A stretch of 64,000 nucleotides of DNA, taken from positions 835,001 to 899,000 of the forward strand of contig NZ_CP030265.1 in NCBI RefSeq assembly GCF_008843145.1, read 5' to 3'. The notes beneath the pieces are model-generated. The model made no database searches and had not been told where the DNA came from. It saw nothing but the letters and a program-made list of their open reading frames with translations. The DNA comes from Skermanella pratensis (GTDB lineage: Bacteria; Pseudomonadota; Alphaproteobacteria; Azospirillales; Azospirillaceae). Of the stretch, positions 35,440 through 44,493 are shown piece after piece. Made by a program: the position numbers and the translations under genes. Position 1 is the first letter of the stretch. Every line of letters begins with the position of its first letter.

Positions 35440-38183
35440 TGGCCGAGCCTTTCCAGTATGGCGGGCACATGGACCTGATCGGCCTTATAATTGCCGGTCA
35501 GGGCGTACATCATCAGGTTGACTCCGAATCGGTAGGCCATCTCGCGCTGGCGCTCCCCGCCCGGCACGACGGCGTTCAGCGGCCGGCCGGCCTCGTCCAC
35601 CGCCCAGGCGCCGGCCCAGTCGGCGGAGCCGATGATCACCGACGACACGCCGTCGTTGTGCCGGCCCTCCTGGGCCTCGACCCAGACATCGCCGTCGCCG
35701 AACCGGCCGGGGAAATCCTGGAGCAGGTAGAACGCCTTGGTCAGCACGTGCTCGGGCGGGACCGGCGCCAGCGCCGGCACGTCCAGCCCGTCCACCAGCT
35801 GGCGCAGCCGCTGGGCGCCCGGCCCGCCGCCGGTCAGCGCGGAGCCCGGGCCGTACTGCCGGTCCCGGGTGTCGAACAGGATGGTGCCGCCGTTGCGCAG
35901 GAACTCGTTCAGCCGGAGCCGTGCCGAATCGCTGAGGTCGGGCTGCGACGGCGAGATCGCCCAGTAGATCAGCGGGAAGAAGGCCAGCTCGTCCTGCTCC
36001 AGGTTCACCGCCATGGCGCCGGCGGTCTCGACCGCGGTGCGGCGGTTCAGGATTTCGCTCAGCCCCTCCAGCCCGGCCCGGGTGATGTCGTCCACCACCC
36101 GGTCGCCGGTCACCACATAGGCCAGGTAGGTCTCGCCGCTGGCCTTGACCGCGAACTCGTCGGACGCCTGCGCGCGACCCGGCCCCGCGGCGACCAGCCC
36201 CGCCGCCAGCAGGATAGCCGATGCGGCCGCCGCGGCGCGGCGCCGGCGGCCGAAACGGATGTTGCCGAGCAGGCCGCGCAGCACCAGCGCCACGAACAGG
36301 TCTATGATCGCCAGCGCCATCGCCGCCCCCAGCAGCCAGGGTTTCAGGTCGATCTCGCCGCGCGCGGCATAGGTGCCCTGGGCGACGCCGGCGGGCAGCC
36401 GGCGCAGGGGTTCGACCGCGGTCACCAGCGAGGTCAGGTTGAGCGCCCGGCGCGCCTCTTCCGTGCCGTAGAAGCCGGGCGGATGCCGGGGACCCAGGGT
36501 TTCGGGCCGGAACGCGTTGCCGGCGATCGGGAAGACCGTGGCCGGCGGAGGGATCAGCTGGCCCAGCCCGTCGAGTACCTCGATCGGCGCGAAGGTCGCC
36601 GCCTGGACGTCGCCGGAAACGCCCTCGCTCAGCGCGGCCACCCGCCTCAGCATGTCCACGAACAGGCCGGACAGCGCCAGGTTCGACCAGTCGGAATTGG
36701 CCGTGGTGTGGACCAGCACGATCCGCCCCTCCTCGCGCTCCGCCGCGGTCACCAGCGGGGTGCCGTCGGCCAGCCGAGCCCAGGTCTTCTCGGCGAGGTC
36801 GATCGACGGCTCGGCCAGGACCTGGCGGTCCACCACCACGTCGGGCGGAACAGGCAGGCCGGCGAAGGGGCTGGCGGGCGGGAAGGGCGCCAGCCGCGCC
36901 GGCTCCGACCAGGACAGCGCGCCGCCCAGCGTCCTGTCGCCCAGGCGGAGGCGCACAGGCACCAGCTGGTCGGTATGCTGGGCGAGACGCGGCCCGGCGA
37001 AGCGGACCAGCACGCCGCCGCGCTCCACCCAGGCTTCCACGGCCTGCGCCTCGGTCTCGGTAAGGGCGCCGATGTCGGCCAGGATCAGCACCGACAGGTC
37101 GCGGCCGATCAGGTCCAGCACGGTGCCCCGGCGGATCTCGCTGAACGGGGCGAGCGCCCGCTCCAGGTAATAGAGATCGCTCAGGAGCGGCTGGTTCTCG
37201 CCCTCCGGCCGTCCGGACACCAGGCCGACCGGGCGGCGGCGCCAGCGCTCGTCCAGCAGGACGGTCGCCCCGGCGGTTTGCTCTCCCTCGATCGCCAGCC
37301 GGGTCACCTCGTTGCGCAGCTCCACCGGGAGGGAGAGCGGGACCTCGAGGCTGTCCGAGCCGGGCGCGAAGACCGCTTCCTGGCGCGCCAGCAACCGCCC
37401 GTCGGCGGCGGTCGCGCGGATGGTGACGGGGGTCGGCAGGGTCGTGTCGGCCCGCCGCACCCGGGCCACCAAGTCGTTCCCCTCGACGCTGGGCGGCAGC
37501 AGGAGGTTGGGCAGGCGGTCGGCACCGTTCATCAGCACCTCGGCACCGCCCAGTTGCTGGAGCCGTTGGGCCAGCGGCAGCGCCGCCGCGTCGGCCAGTC
37601 CGTCGGACAGCCAGACCGTATGGGCCGAGCCCGCCACCTGGAGGCCGCGGAGCGCCTCCAGCACGGACACCCGGTCGGTCGGCCATGGCCGGGGAGCCAG
37701 CGACTGGGTCAGCCGCCTCGCGTCGGCCGGCCGCAGCAGGGTGCTGGGTTCCGGCTTCTCGCCGGAAGCGGACGGCGCGGTCGGCAGCACGATCAGGTCG
37801 CGGCCGTTCCGCTCCGCCTGGTCGACCAGGTCGGCCATGGTGCGCTGGCGCGCCTGCCAGTCGCGGGCGGCGCCCCAGCCGTTGTCCACCACCAGGATGA
37901 TCGGGCCGCTGCCCGGCAGTCCGGCGCGCGGGTTCAGCAGCGGCTGGGCAAGCGCCAGGATCACCAGCGCCGCCAGCACCATCCGCATGATCAGCAGCCA
38001 CAGCGGCGTCCGGGCAGGGGTCTCCTCCCGCGCCACCAGGTCGCGCAGCAGGCGGATCGCGGGGAACTGGATGATCCGGGGGCTCGGCGGCGTCAGGCGC
38101 AGCAGCCACCACAAGACCGGAAGGACGATCAGGGCACCGAGTATCCAGGGTGCGGCGAAGGCTATCGGTCCCAGTCCCAGCAT
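35436..38183 (-). CDS. BatA/DUF4159 domain membrane protein
   Basis: A 915-residue protein. The N-terminus has the BatA/aerotolerance pattern (FAAPWILGALIVLPVLWWLL, then PAIRLLRDLVAREETPARTP). The middle contains a VWA-like fold with ILVVDNGWGAARDW. The last 210 residues are a DUF4159 domain (PLIYWAISPSQPDLSDSARL, NGGTILFDTRDRQYGPG). An internal helix near residue 640 (LLGAAMALAIIDLFVALVL) separates the two. ATG 38183 begins the conserved part. It lies 7 bases after the DUF58 gene and overlaps the next gene by ATGA. Confidence 0.85.
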   Translation of the reverse strand: MLGLGPIAFAAPWILGALIVLPVLWWLLRLTPPSPRIIQFPAIRLLRDLVAREETPARTPLWLLIMRMVLAALVILALAQPLLNPRAGLPGSGPIILVVDNGWGAARDWQARQRTMADLVDQAERNGRDLIVLPTAPSASGEKPEPSTLLRPADARRLTQSLAPRPWPTDRVSVLEALRGLQVAGSAHTVWLSDGLADAAALPLAQRLQQLGGAEVLMNGADRLPNLLLPPSVEGNDLVARVRRADTTLPTPVTIRATAADGRLLARQEAVFAPGSDSLEVPLSLPVELRNEVTRLAIEGEQTAGATVLLDERWRRRPVGLVSGRPEGENQPLLSDLYYLERALAPFSEIRRGTVLDLIGRDLSVLILADIGALTETEAQAVEAWVERGGVLVRFAGPRLAQHTDQLVPVRLRLGDRTLGGALSWSEPARLAPFPPASPFAGLPVPPDVVVDRQVLAEPSIDLAEKTWARLADGTPLVTAAEREEGRIVLVHTTANSDWSNLALSGLFVDMLRRVAALSEGVSGDVQAATFAPIEVLDGLGQLIPPPATVFPIAGNAFRPETLGPRHPPGFYGTEEARRALNLTSLVTAVEPLRRLPAGVAQGTYAARGEIDLKPWLLGAAMALAIIDLFVALVLRGLLGNIRFGRRRRAAAAASAILLAAGLVAAGPGRAQASDEFAVKASGETYLAYVVTGDRVVDDITRAGLEGLSEILNRRTAVETAGAMAVNLEQDELAFFPLIYWAISPSQPDLSDSARLRLNEFLRNGGTILFDTRDRQYGPGSALTGGGPGAQRLRQLVDGLDVPALAPVPPEHVLTKAFYLLQDFPGRFGDGDVWVEAQEGRHNDGVSSVIIGSADWAGAWAVDEAGRPLNAVVPGGERQREMAYRFGVNLMMYALTGNYKADQVHVPAILERLGQ

Positions 38184-38190
38184 GGTCGGT

Positions 38191-39126
38191 TCAGCTCTTC
38201 GGTGCTTGGGCTGTCGGCCCTTGGAGGTTCTGGGCGATCGCCCCGTGAAGCGCGAGAAGCGCCGTCTGCGGCGGCCGGTCGGTCCGGTGCGTCGCGAAAC
38301 TCCAGCCGGCGGCGCGGGCAAGGGCCGCCAGGCCGTCGCGGTGGGCCCCGAGCCGTTCCAGATAGGTCTGGCGAACCGCCTCGACGCGCGGGATCAGCAG
38401 CTCCTCCTCGCCTTCCATGCCCTCGAACTCGATCCGGCCGGCGAACGGCAGGGTCTCCTCCGCCGGGTCGAGCACCTGGACCAGATGCCCGCGCAGGCCG
38501 CGCCCGCTGATCGCCGCCACGGTCCGCTGGATCTCCGGCAGGGGCGACAGCAGGTCGCCGATCAGCACGACCTGGGCATGGCGGGGCAGGGGCGGCACCT
38601 TCGGCAGCCCGTCCTTCGGCAACTGGTCCTCGACAAGCGTCATGGCGAGGCGGTTGAGCGTCACCTTGTTGCCCGACGGCGGCATGCCCGATCCCAGCAG
38701 GGTCACCCGTTCGCCGCCGCGCACCAGCAGGACGGCGAGCGCCATGAGCAGCAGTTCGGCGCGCTCCCTCTTGGTCGGCAGGCCGGGGGACGACCGGTAG
38801 TTCATGGACGACGAGGCGTCGTGCCACAGCCAGACGCTCTGCGCCGCCTCCCATTCGTTCTCGCGCACGAAGACCGGCTGCGATTTGCCCGACTGGCGCC
38901 AGTCGATCATCAGGGCGCTGTCGCCGACCTCATACCGGCGGTACTGCCAGAAGGTCTCGCCCGTGCCGACCCGACGCCGGCCGTGGACGCCCTGGGCGAC
39001 GGTGGACGCGACCCGGTCCGCCGCCACCAGCAGGGGCGGCAGACGCGATGCCAGCGCTTCCGACCTGTGCTGCGCCCGCAGCGCGGTCGCAGCGAGGTCG
39101 GGCTTGCCCATCCTGTCGCGCGCCAT
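38191..39126 (-). CDS. DUF58 domain-containing protein
   Basis: A 311-residue VWA-like cytosolic protein with the DUF58 core GRRRVGTGETFWQYRRYEVG, DWRQSGKSQPVFVRENEWEA and VWLWHDASSSMNY (the last resembling a partial MIDAS). DUF58 proteins are found with MoxR ATPases throughout bacteria and are thought to be their adaptors. It sits 6 bases after the MoxR gene, so the two are cotranscribed. Confidence 0.9.
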   Translation of the reverse strand: MARDRMGKPDLAATALRAQHRSEALASRLPPLLVAADRVASTVAQGVHGRRRVGTGETFWQYRRYEVGDSALMIDWRQSGKSQPVFVRENEWEAAQSVWLWHDASSSMNYRSSPGLPTKRERAELLLMALAVLLVRGGERVTLLGSGMPPSGNKVTLNRLAMTLVEDQLPKDGLPKVPPLPRHAQVVLIGDLLSPLPEIQRTVAAISGRGLRGHLVQVLDPAEETLPFAGRIEFEGMEGEEELLIPRVEAVRQTYLERLGAHRDGLAALARAAGWSFATHRTDRPPQTALLALHGAIAQNLQGPTAQAPKS

Positions 39127-39132
39127 GCCCGG

Positions 39133-40158
39133 CTACCGCAGCGGGGCGCACAGGCGGTCGATCACGTCGTCGAGCGTGATGCCGTCGGCGCGGGCTGCGA
39201 AGTTCAGCGCCATGCGGTGTTTCAGCACCGGCTTGGCCAGGGCCAGCACGTCGTCGAGCGAGGGCGCCAGCCTTCCGTCGAGCACCGCGCGGGCGCGGGC
39301 CGCCAGCATCAGCGCCTGGCTGGCGCGCGGTCCCGGCCCCCAGGCCACATGGTTGCGCACCTCTTCCAGCTCGCTGGTCTCCGGCCGGCCGGAACGGACC
39401 AGCCCCAGGATGCCCTCGACCACGCTTTCGCCGACCGGGATGCGGCGGACCAGCCGCTGAGCCGCCATCAGGTCCGCCGGGTTCAGGACGGCGACCGCGG
39501 CCTCGTCCTCGATCCCGGTGGTGGCGATCAGCATGCGCCGCTCGGCGTCATAGTCGGGATACGTCACGTCGACCTGCATCAGGAAGCGGTCGAGCTGGGC
39601 TTCCGGCAGGGGGTACGTCCCTTCCTGCTCCAGCGGGTTCTGGGTCGCCAGGACGTGGAACGGCAGGGGCAGGGGATGGTAGTGGCCGGCGACCGAGACC
39701 CGGCGCTCCTGCATCGCCTGGAGCAGGGCCGACTGGGTCCGCGGGCTGGCCCGGTTGATCTCGTCCGCCATCAGGAGCTGGCAGAACACCGGGCCGGGGA
39801 GGAAGCGGAACGACCGGCGGCCGGTCTCGTCCTCCTCCAGCACTTCGGATCCCAGGATGTCGGCCGGCATCAGGTCGGGGGTGCACTGCACGCGCTTGTC
39901 GTCGAGGCCCAGGACGATGCCCAGCGTCTCGACCAGCCGTGTCTTGGCAAGGCCGGGGACGCCGATCAGCAGGACGTGACCGCCCGCGAGCAGGGTGATC
40001 AGGGTCAGGTCGACGACGTCCTGCTGGCCGAAGATGATGCGGCCGATCCGGTCCCGCACCATGGACAGCCGGCCGCCCAGCGTTTCGACCTCGGCCAGCA
40101 GCTGGGCCGGATTCTCAATCCCGGCAGACCCGTGGCGCATTGCATCGGTAGCGGTCAA
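39133..40158 (-). CDS. MoxR family AAA ATPase
   Basis: About 341 residues. Walker A-like HVLLIGVPGLAKTRLVETLG, Walker B LLMADEINRASPRTQSALLQ, sensor VLATQNPLEQEGTYPLPEAQ and FLMQVDVTYP define a MoxR chaperone. It acts with DUF58/VWA partners encoded next. The start is unclear: TTG 40158 has AGGAG 9 bases upstream, ATG 40140 lacks one, and TTG 40182 would add 8 residues. Confidence 0.92.
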   Translation of the reverse strand: MTATDAMRHGSAGIENPAQLLAEVETLGGRLSMVRDRIGRIIFGQQDVVDLTLITLLAGGHVLLIGVPGLAKTRLVETLGIVLGLDDKRVQCTPDLMPADILGSEVLEEDETGRRSFRFLPGPVFCQLLMADEINRASPRTQSALLQAMQERRVSVAGHYHPLPLPFHVLATQNPLEQEGTYPLPEAQLDRFLMQVDVTYPDYDAERRMLIATTGIEDEAAVAVLNPADLMAAQRLVRRIPVGESVVEGILGLVRSGRPETSELEEVRNHVAWGPGPRASQALMLAARARAVLDGRLAPSLDDVLALAKPVLKHRMALNFAARADGITLDDVIDRLCAPLR

Positions 40159-40202
40159 ATCAGGGATCTCCTGTGCTCTCAAGACAACCGGCCCCGGAAA
40201 CC

Positions 40203-40226
40203 CGGCCCGAAACTCGGCCCGAAACT
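40203..40226. repeat. Tandem 12-bp duplication upstream of the MoxR operon
   Basis: CGGCCCGAAACT occurs twice in direct tandem, with a diverged third copy just left of it. It lies in the divergent region between the MoxR operon and the DUF1285 gene. Confidence 0.8.
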
Positions 40227-40348
40227 CGTGTGGTGCGATGCCCGTTCGTAATCCGGGTATCGGACCTAGATTAGCAGTATGGCGAAATTGCGTACCCGGG
40301 TTCCGATATTAACAGGAAATTCGGCTTCACAAGGGGGAAAGCAAGCCT

Positions 40349-40906
40349 ATGACCAGTTCGATTCCGACGCCGGGCATGCCGTCCGGCCTGTTCCGGCCCG
40401 ATGACCTGAGGCCGGACGAGGGTTATCCGATTCGCATCGATCGCGACGGCACTTGGCATTATCATGGATCGCCGATCCGCCGGCTGGAACTGTCCAGGCT
40501 GTTCTCGACCGTGCTCCGCCGCGACGAGGCGGGCGATTACTGGTTGGTCACTCCGGCGGAGCGCGGCAGGATACAGGTCGACGAGGTGCCGTTCACCGCG
40601 GTAGGGCTGACCGTCAGCGGGGAGGGCGCATCCCAGCGGTTGATCTTCCGCACCAACCTGGACGCCGAGGTGACCGCCGGGCCGGATCATCCGATCAGGG
40701 TTGAGGAGGATGATGGAACCGGCGAGCCGAGACCCTATATCCTGGTGCGTGACAATCTGGAAGCCAGGATTACGCGATCGGTCTTCTACGATCTGGTGGA
40801 GCGTGCCGAGACGCGCGAGGACGGAGAGGAAGTTCAGGTCGGAATATGGAGCATGGGCACATTCTTTCCTCTGGGGCGACCGATGAACAGGACGATCGGG
40901 ATCTGA
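40349..40906 (+). CDS. DUF1285 domain-containing protein
   Basis: A 185-residue conserved alphaproteobacterial protein: YPIRIDRDGTWHYHGSPIRR, LELSRLFSTVLRRDEAGDYW and VRDNLEARITRSVFYDLVE are DUF1285 features. No catalytic function is established for this family. GGGGG precedes the ATG. It heads a rightward operon (DUF1285, Nudix, DUF6111-like, CCA enzyme), and its 3' end overlaps the Nudix gene by 61 bases in another frame. Confidence 0.85.
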   Translation: MTSSIPTPGMPSGLFRPDDLRPDEGYPIRIDRDGTWHYHGSPIRRLELSRLFSTVLRRDEAGDYWLVTPAERGRIQVDEVPFTAVGLTVSGEGASQRLIFRTNLDAEVTAGPDHPIRVEEDDGTGEPRPYILVRDNLEARITRSVFYDLVERAETREDGEEVQVGIWSMGTFFPLGRPMNRTIGI

Positions 40907-41529
40907 CCGTCGGCGACATCACCAAGGAGCGGATCAGGAGCCTGATCCCGCGGTTCGCGGCCGCACCCAGCCGCACCCTCAACGTCAGGGGCGATCACGA
41001 CCTCAATCCCGGCACCGGCGCCCCGGCCCAGCTTCGCCACGCGGCGGTGCTGGTCCCGCTGGTGGAGCGGCCGGACGGGATGACGATCATCTTCACCCAG
41101 CGCACCGCCCATCTGGCGGCCCACGCCGGGCAGATCAGCTTTCCCGGCGGCGGGATGGAGCCGACCGACCCGGACGCGCTCGCCTGCGCGCTGCGCGAGA
41201 CGTCGGAGGAGATCGGGCTGGCGCCCGAGCGGGTCGAGGTGGCCGGGCGGCTGGACACCTACGTGACCCGTACCGGCTTCGAGATCACGCCGGTGGTGGG
41301 ATTCGTCCGCCCGCCCTTCATCCTGAACCCGGACCCGTTCGAGGTGGCCGAGGTGTTCGAGGTGCCGCTGGACTTCTTCCTGAAGCCGGGAGCCGCCCTC
41401 AAGCAAACCCGCCACTTCCAGGGCACCGAGCGGCTCTTCTACGTGTTTCCCTACGAGCACCGATACATCTGGGGAGCGACGGCCGGGATGCTGGTGAACC
41501 TGGTCGACGTGCTGCACGGGCGATGCTGA
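40846..41529 (+). CDS. Nudix hydrolase, CoA pyrophosphatase-like
   Basis: A 227-residue protein with a complete Nudix box, GGGMEPTDPDALACALRETS followed by EEIGL, and the upstream motif AHAGQISFPGG characteristic of the CoA-diphosphatase subgroup (NudL/PCD1). It would cleave CoA or acyl-CoA into phosphopantetheine and 3',5'-ADP. ATG 40846 overlaps the DUF1285 gene; no later in-frame ATG precedes the domain. Confidence 0.88.
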   Translation: MEHGHILSSGATDEQDDRDLTVGDITKERIRSLIPRFAAAPSRTLNVRGDHDLNPGTGAPAQLRHAAVLVPLVERPDGMTIIFTQRTAHLAAHAGQISFPGGGMEPTDPDALACALRETSEEIGLAPERVEVAGRLDTYVTRTGFEITPVVGFVRPPFILNPDPFEVAEVFEVPLDFFLKPGAALKQTRHFQGTERLFYVFPYEHRYIWGATAGMLVNLVDVLHGRC

Positions 41530-41825
41530 AGAAACTGCTCCTGGTCGTGCTGCCGCTGATGCTGCCGACCCTGGTCTACATGGGGTACATGCTGATCGAG
41601 CGCCGCAAGGCGGTGGCGTCCGGCGGGTCCCCGCTGCCGTGGTGGGCGGGGGCGCCCTGGACCGCGCTGGTCGTCGGCGGCGTGGCGCTGGCCGGCCTGA
41701 CGCTGGTGATGGTGGCGCTGACCGGCGGCTCCGACACGGCCGCCACGTACCAGCCCGCCCGCCTGATCGACGGCCGCGTGGTGGAGGGCGACACGACCCC
41801 GTCGGCTCCCGCGCCGGGGCGGTAG
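41523..41825 (+). CDS. Small membrane protein (DUF6111-like)
   Basis: 100 residues with two helices (LLLVVLPLMLPTLVYMGYML; APWTALVVGGVALAGLTLVM) and a conserved tail (YQPARLIDGRVVEGDTTP). Such proteins occur between Nudix and CCA-adding enzyme genes in many alphaproteobacteria. The start overlaps the Nudix stop by 7 bases. Function unknown. Confidence 0.8.
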   Translation: MLKKLLLVVLPLMLPTLVYMGYMLIERRKAVASGGSPLPWWAGAPWTALVVGGVALAGLTLVMVALTGGSDTAATYQPARLIDGRVVEGDTTPSAPAPGR

Positions 41826-41829
41826 GGCC

Positions 41830-43017
41830 ATGGAGCCCGCCGGCAGGATCGAGCTGCCTCCCGCAATGGCGGCGCCCGGAACCGTCAGGGTGTTCGACGC
41901 CCTCGCGGCGGACGGTGCCAAGGCCCGCTTCGTCGGCGGCTGCGTCCGCGACTCCCTGCTCCGGCGGCCCGTCAGGGACATCGACATCGCGACCGATGCG
42001 GAGCCGGAACGGGTCATGCGGCTGCTGGAGGCCGCCGGCCTCCGGGCGATCCCGACCGGGCTTGCCCACGGCACCGTCACCGCCGTGGCGGACGGCGGGC
42101 ATTACGAGATCACGACGCTTCGTCATGATGTCGAAACGTTTGGGCGGCACGCCCGCGTGGCCTTCACCGACGACTGGATGATCGACGCGTCGCGCCGGGA
42201 CTTCACCATGAACGCGCTGTTCTGCGCGATCGACGGCACCCTCTACGACCCGTTCGGCGGCGTCTGCGACGCGCTGGCCGGCCATGTCCGCTTCGTCGGC
42301 GATCCCCGCGCCCGCATCACCGAGGACGTGCTGCGCCTGCTCCGCTTCTTCCGCTTCCAGGCCCATTACGGCCGCACCCCGCCGGAGCCGGCGGCGCTCG
42401 ACGCCTGCGCCGGCTTGGCGCCGCTGCTGCCCCGCCTGTCGGGCGAGCGGATCCAGGGCGAGCTGTTCCGGCTGCTGGGCGCCGCCGACCCGCTGCCGGT
42501 GCTGCGCCTCATGGCCGATCTGGGGATCATGGCGCATCTGCTGCCGCAGGCGACCGCGCTCGGCCGGCTCGGGCTGCTGCTCGGCATGGCGCCCGACCGG
42601 GCCGATCCCGTGCTGCGCCTGGCGGCCCTGCTGGATGTGGACCGCGCCGGCGCCCTGGAGGTCGCGGAACGGCTGCGGCTCTCCAACGCCGATGCCGACC
42701 GGCTGGCACTGCTGGCCGCACCCCCGGTGGACCCGGCCACCGTCAATCTCCGCCACGCGCTGTACCGGCTGGGTCCCGGCAAGGTCCGCGACGCCGCCCT
42801 GCTGCACGCCCCGGGCCGCATGGCCGAGGTGGAGCGGGTGATCGGCGCCTGGGAGGACCCCCGTTTCCCGCTCCTGGGCCGCGACCTGCTCGACATCGGC
42901 ATTCCCCGGGGCAAGCTGGTCGGACAGCTCTTGCGCGACCTGGAGCGCTGGTGGGAAGATCGGGACTATCGCCCGGACCGCGATGAATGCCTGGCCGAAC
43001 TGCGCGCCCGGCAGTGA
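41830..43017 (+). CDS. cca: CCA tRNA nucleotidyltransferase
   Basis: A 395-residue class II nucleotidyltransferase with RFVGGCVRDSLLRRPVRDID (GG...DxD metal site), DASRRDFTMNALFC and the flexible RxxR-like RITEDVLRLLRFFRF. It adds or repairs the 3'-CCA of tRNAs. Start ATG 41830 is 4 bases after the upstream stop; the N-terminal 12 residues are weakly conserved. Confidence 0.93.
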   Translation: MEPAGRIELPPAMAAPGTVRVFDALAADGAKARFVGGCVRDSLLRRPVRDIDIATDAEPERVMRLLEAAGLRAIPTGLAHGTVTAVADGGHYEITTLRHDVETFGRHARVAFTDDWMIDASRRDFTMNALFCAIDGTLYDPFGGVCDALAGHVRFVGDPRARITEDVLRLLRFFRFQAHYGRTPPEPAALDACAGLAPLLPRLSGERIQGELFRLLGAADPLPVLRLMADLGIMAHLLPQATALGRLGLLLGMAPDRADPVLRLAALLDVDRAGALEVAERLRLSNADADRLALLAAPPVDPATVNLRHALYRLGPGKVRDAALLHAPGRMAEVERVIGAWEDPRFPLLGRDLLDIGIPRGKLVGQLLRDLERWWEDRDYRPDRDECLAELRARQ

Positions 43018-43040
43018 ACCCAGGGAGGGGGACCCCAGCG

Positions 43041-43445
43041 ATGCGCGCCCTGATCGTCACCGTCGTCCTCGCCGCCGTCCTGATCGCCCTCGTCTTCGGC
43101 AACGCCGCGTTCTCCATCGCCGTGCTGGCCGACCGGATCGGCGGCGTCAACGCCTTCACCTATCGGATCGCCTCGACCGCCGTCCTGATCCTGGCCGTCG
43201 CCTGGCTGCACGCGCGCCTGACGGCGGGTCCCGGCTGGCTCCCCCGTGCCGTCCTCGCCGGCGTGCTCTGGCTCGCCGCCTCGGTCACGCTGGAACTGAC
43301 GATCGCCCGCTCCGTCATGGGCGTCAGCTGGCCCAACCTGCTGGCCAACTACGCCTTCTGGCGCGGCGAACCCTGGCCCTTCGTCCTGCTGCTGGAACTG
43401 GCCGCCCCGATCCTGTTCGGCTGGCTGCGCAACCGGAAGCCGTAG
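43041..43445 (+). CDS. Hypothetical membrane protein, 134 residues
   Basis: Four predicted helices, beginning RALIVTVVLAAVLIALVFGN and ending VLLLELAAPILFGWLRNRKP. No family recognised. GGGAGGGG at 43023 supports ATG 43041. It is probably the last gene of the cca transcript; a large inverted repeat follows. Confidence 0.72.
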   Translation: MRALIVTVVLAAVLIALVFGNAAFSIAVLADRIGGVNAFTYRIASTAVLILAVAWLHARLTAGPGWLPRAVLAGVLWLAASVTLELTIARSVMGVSWPNLLANYAFWRGEPWPFVLLLELAAPILFGWLRNRKP

Positions 43446-43511
43446 GGCTGCGAAACGTCGGCCGTCGGTGCTCTCCCGGGGGAATGCTCCTGATAAAAGG
43501 ATATCAGATCA

Positions 43512-43580
43512 TCCACAGATGAACGCAGATGGACACAGATAAGGCTTGAATATCTGTCTCCATCTGCGTGCATCTGTGGA
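43512..43580. repeat. Large inverted repeat with 30-bp arms
   Basis: Arms 43512-43541 and 43551-43580 are complementary at 28 of 30 positions with a 9-base loop. Each arm is itself built from the motif CAGATG/CAGATA repeated at about 10-11-bp spacing. It lies between convergent genes (stop 43445 and hemF stop 43605) and is AT-richer than its surroundings. Function may be termination in both directions; it may also be a dispersed repeat. Confidence 0.92.
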
Positions 43581-43604
43581 CAATAAAAGCCACTTAATCA
43601 TGCC

Positions 43605-44489
43605 TCACGGCCACTTCACCTCCGGCGGCATGGACATCAGGATCGCCTCCACGTTGCCGCCGGTCTTCAGGCCGAAGGTCGTGCCGCGGTCGTAGAGCAG
43701 GTTGAATTCCACGTAGCGGCCGCGCCGCACAAGCTGGTGGTCGCGCTGCCCGGGTGTCCAGGGATCGTTCATGTGCCGGCGGACGATCCGGGGATAGACG
43801 TCCAGGAAGCCCAGCCCGACGTCGCGGGTAAAGGCGAAATCGGCCTCCCAGTTCCCGGAATCCAGGTTGTCGTAGAAAATGCCGCCGATGCCGCGCGGCT
43901 CGTTCCGGTGCGGCAGGAAGAAGTAGCGATCGCACCACTCCTTGAAGCGGTCGTAGTAATCCGTTCCATGGGCGTCGCAGGCCCGCTTCAGCGCCGCGTG
44001 GAAATCGGCTGCGTCCTGCTCGGCCGGAAACATCGGCGTCAGGTCGGCGCCACCGCCGAACCAGCCGATGCTGGTGACGATGTGGCGCGTGTTCATGTGG
44101 ACCGCCGGGACCAGCGGCGAGCGCATGTGGGCGACCAGGCTGATGCCGGCGGCCCAGAACCTTCCGTCGTCCGCCGCGCCCGGCATGTTCTTGCGGAACT
44201 CGGGACTGAAGGTGCCGTGGACGGTCGAGATGTTCACGCCGACCTTCTCGAACACCCGGCCGCGCATGATCGACATCACGCCGCCCCCTCCGTGCGATCC
44301 CTCGGCGTCAGGTCTGTCCCAGGCCTTGCGCTCGAACCGGCCGGCCGGCATGTCCGAATGGGTGCCGGTCAGCTCGTCCTCCAGCGCCTCGAACGCGGCG
44401 CAGATCCGGTCGCGCAGTTCGGCGAACCAGGAGGCGGCCCGGGCCTTGTGCTCCTCGGTCGGGACCGTGCGGTCCTTCGTGTCGTCCAT
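43605..44489 (-). CDS. hemF: Oxygen-dependent coproporphyrinogen-III oxidase
   Basis: A 294-residue Hem[55 protein letters not shown] and [20 protein letters not shown] match the family closely. It converts coproporphyrinogen III to protoporphyrinogen IX using O2. It follows trmL on the minus strand with a 4-base gap. Confidence 0.95.
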   Translation of the reverse strand: MDDTKDRTVPTEEHKARAASWFAELRDRICAAFEALEDELTGTHSDMPAGRFERKAWDRPDAEGSHGGGGVMSIMRGRVFEKVGVNISTVHGTFSPEFRKNMPGAADDGRFWAAGISLVAHMRSPLVPAVHMNTRHIVTSIGWFGGGADLTPMFPAEQDAADFHAALKRACDAHGTDYYDRFKEWCDRYFFLPHRNEPRGIGGIFYDNLDSGNWEADFAFTRDVGLGFLDVYPRIVRRHMNDPWTPGQRDHQLVRRGRYVEFNLLYDRGTTFGLKTGGNVEAILMSMPPEVKWP

Positions 44490-44493
44490 TCCC

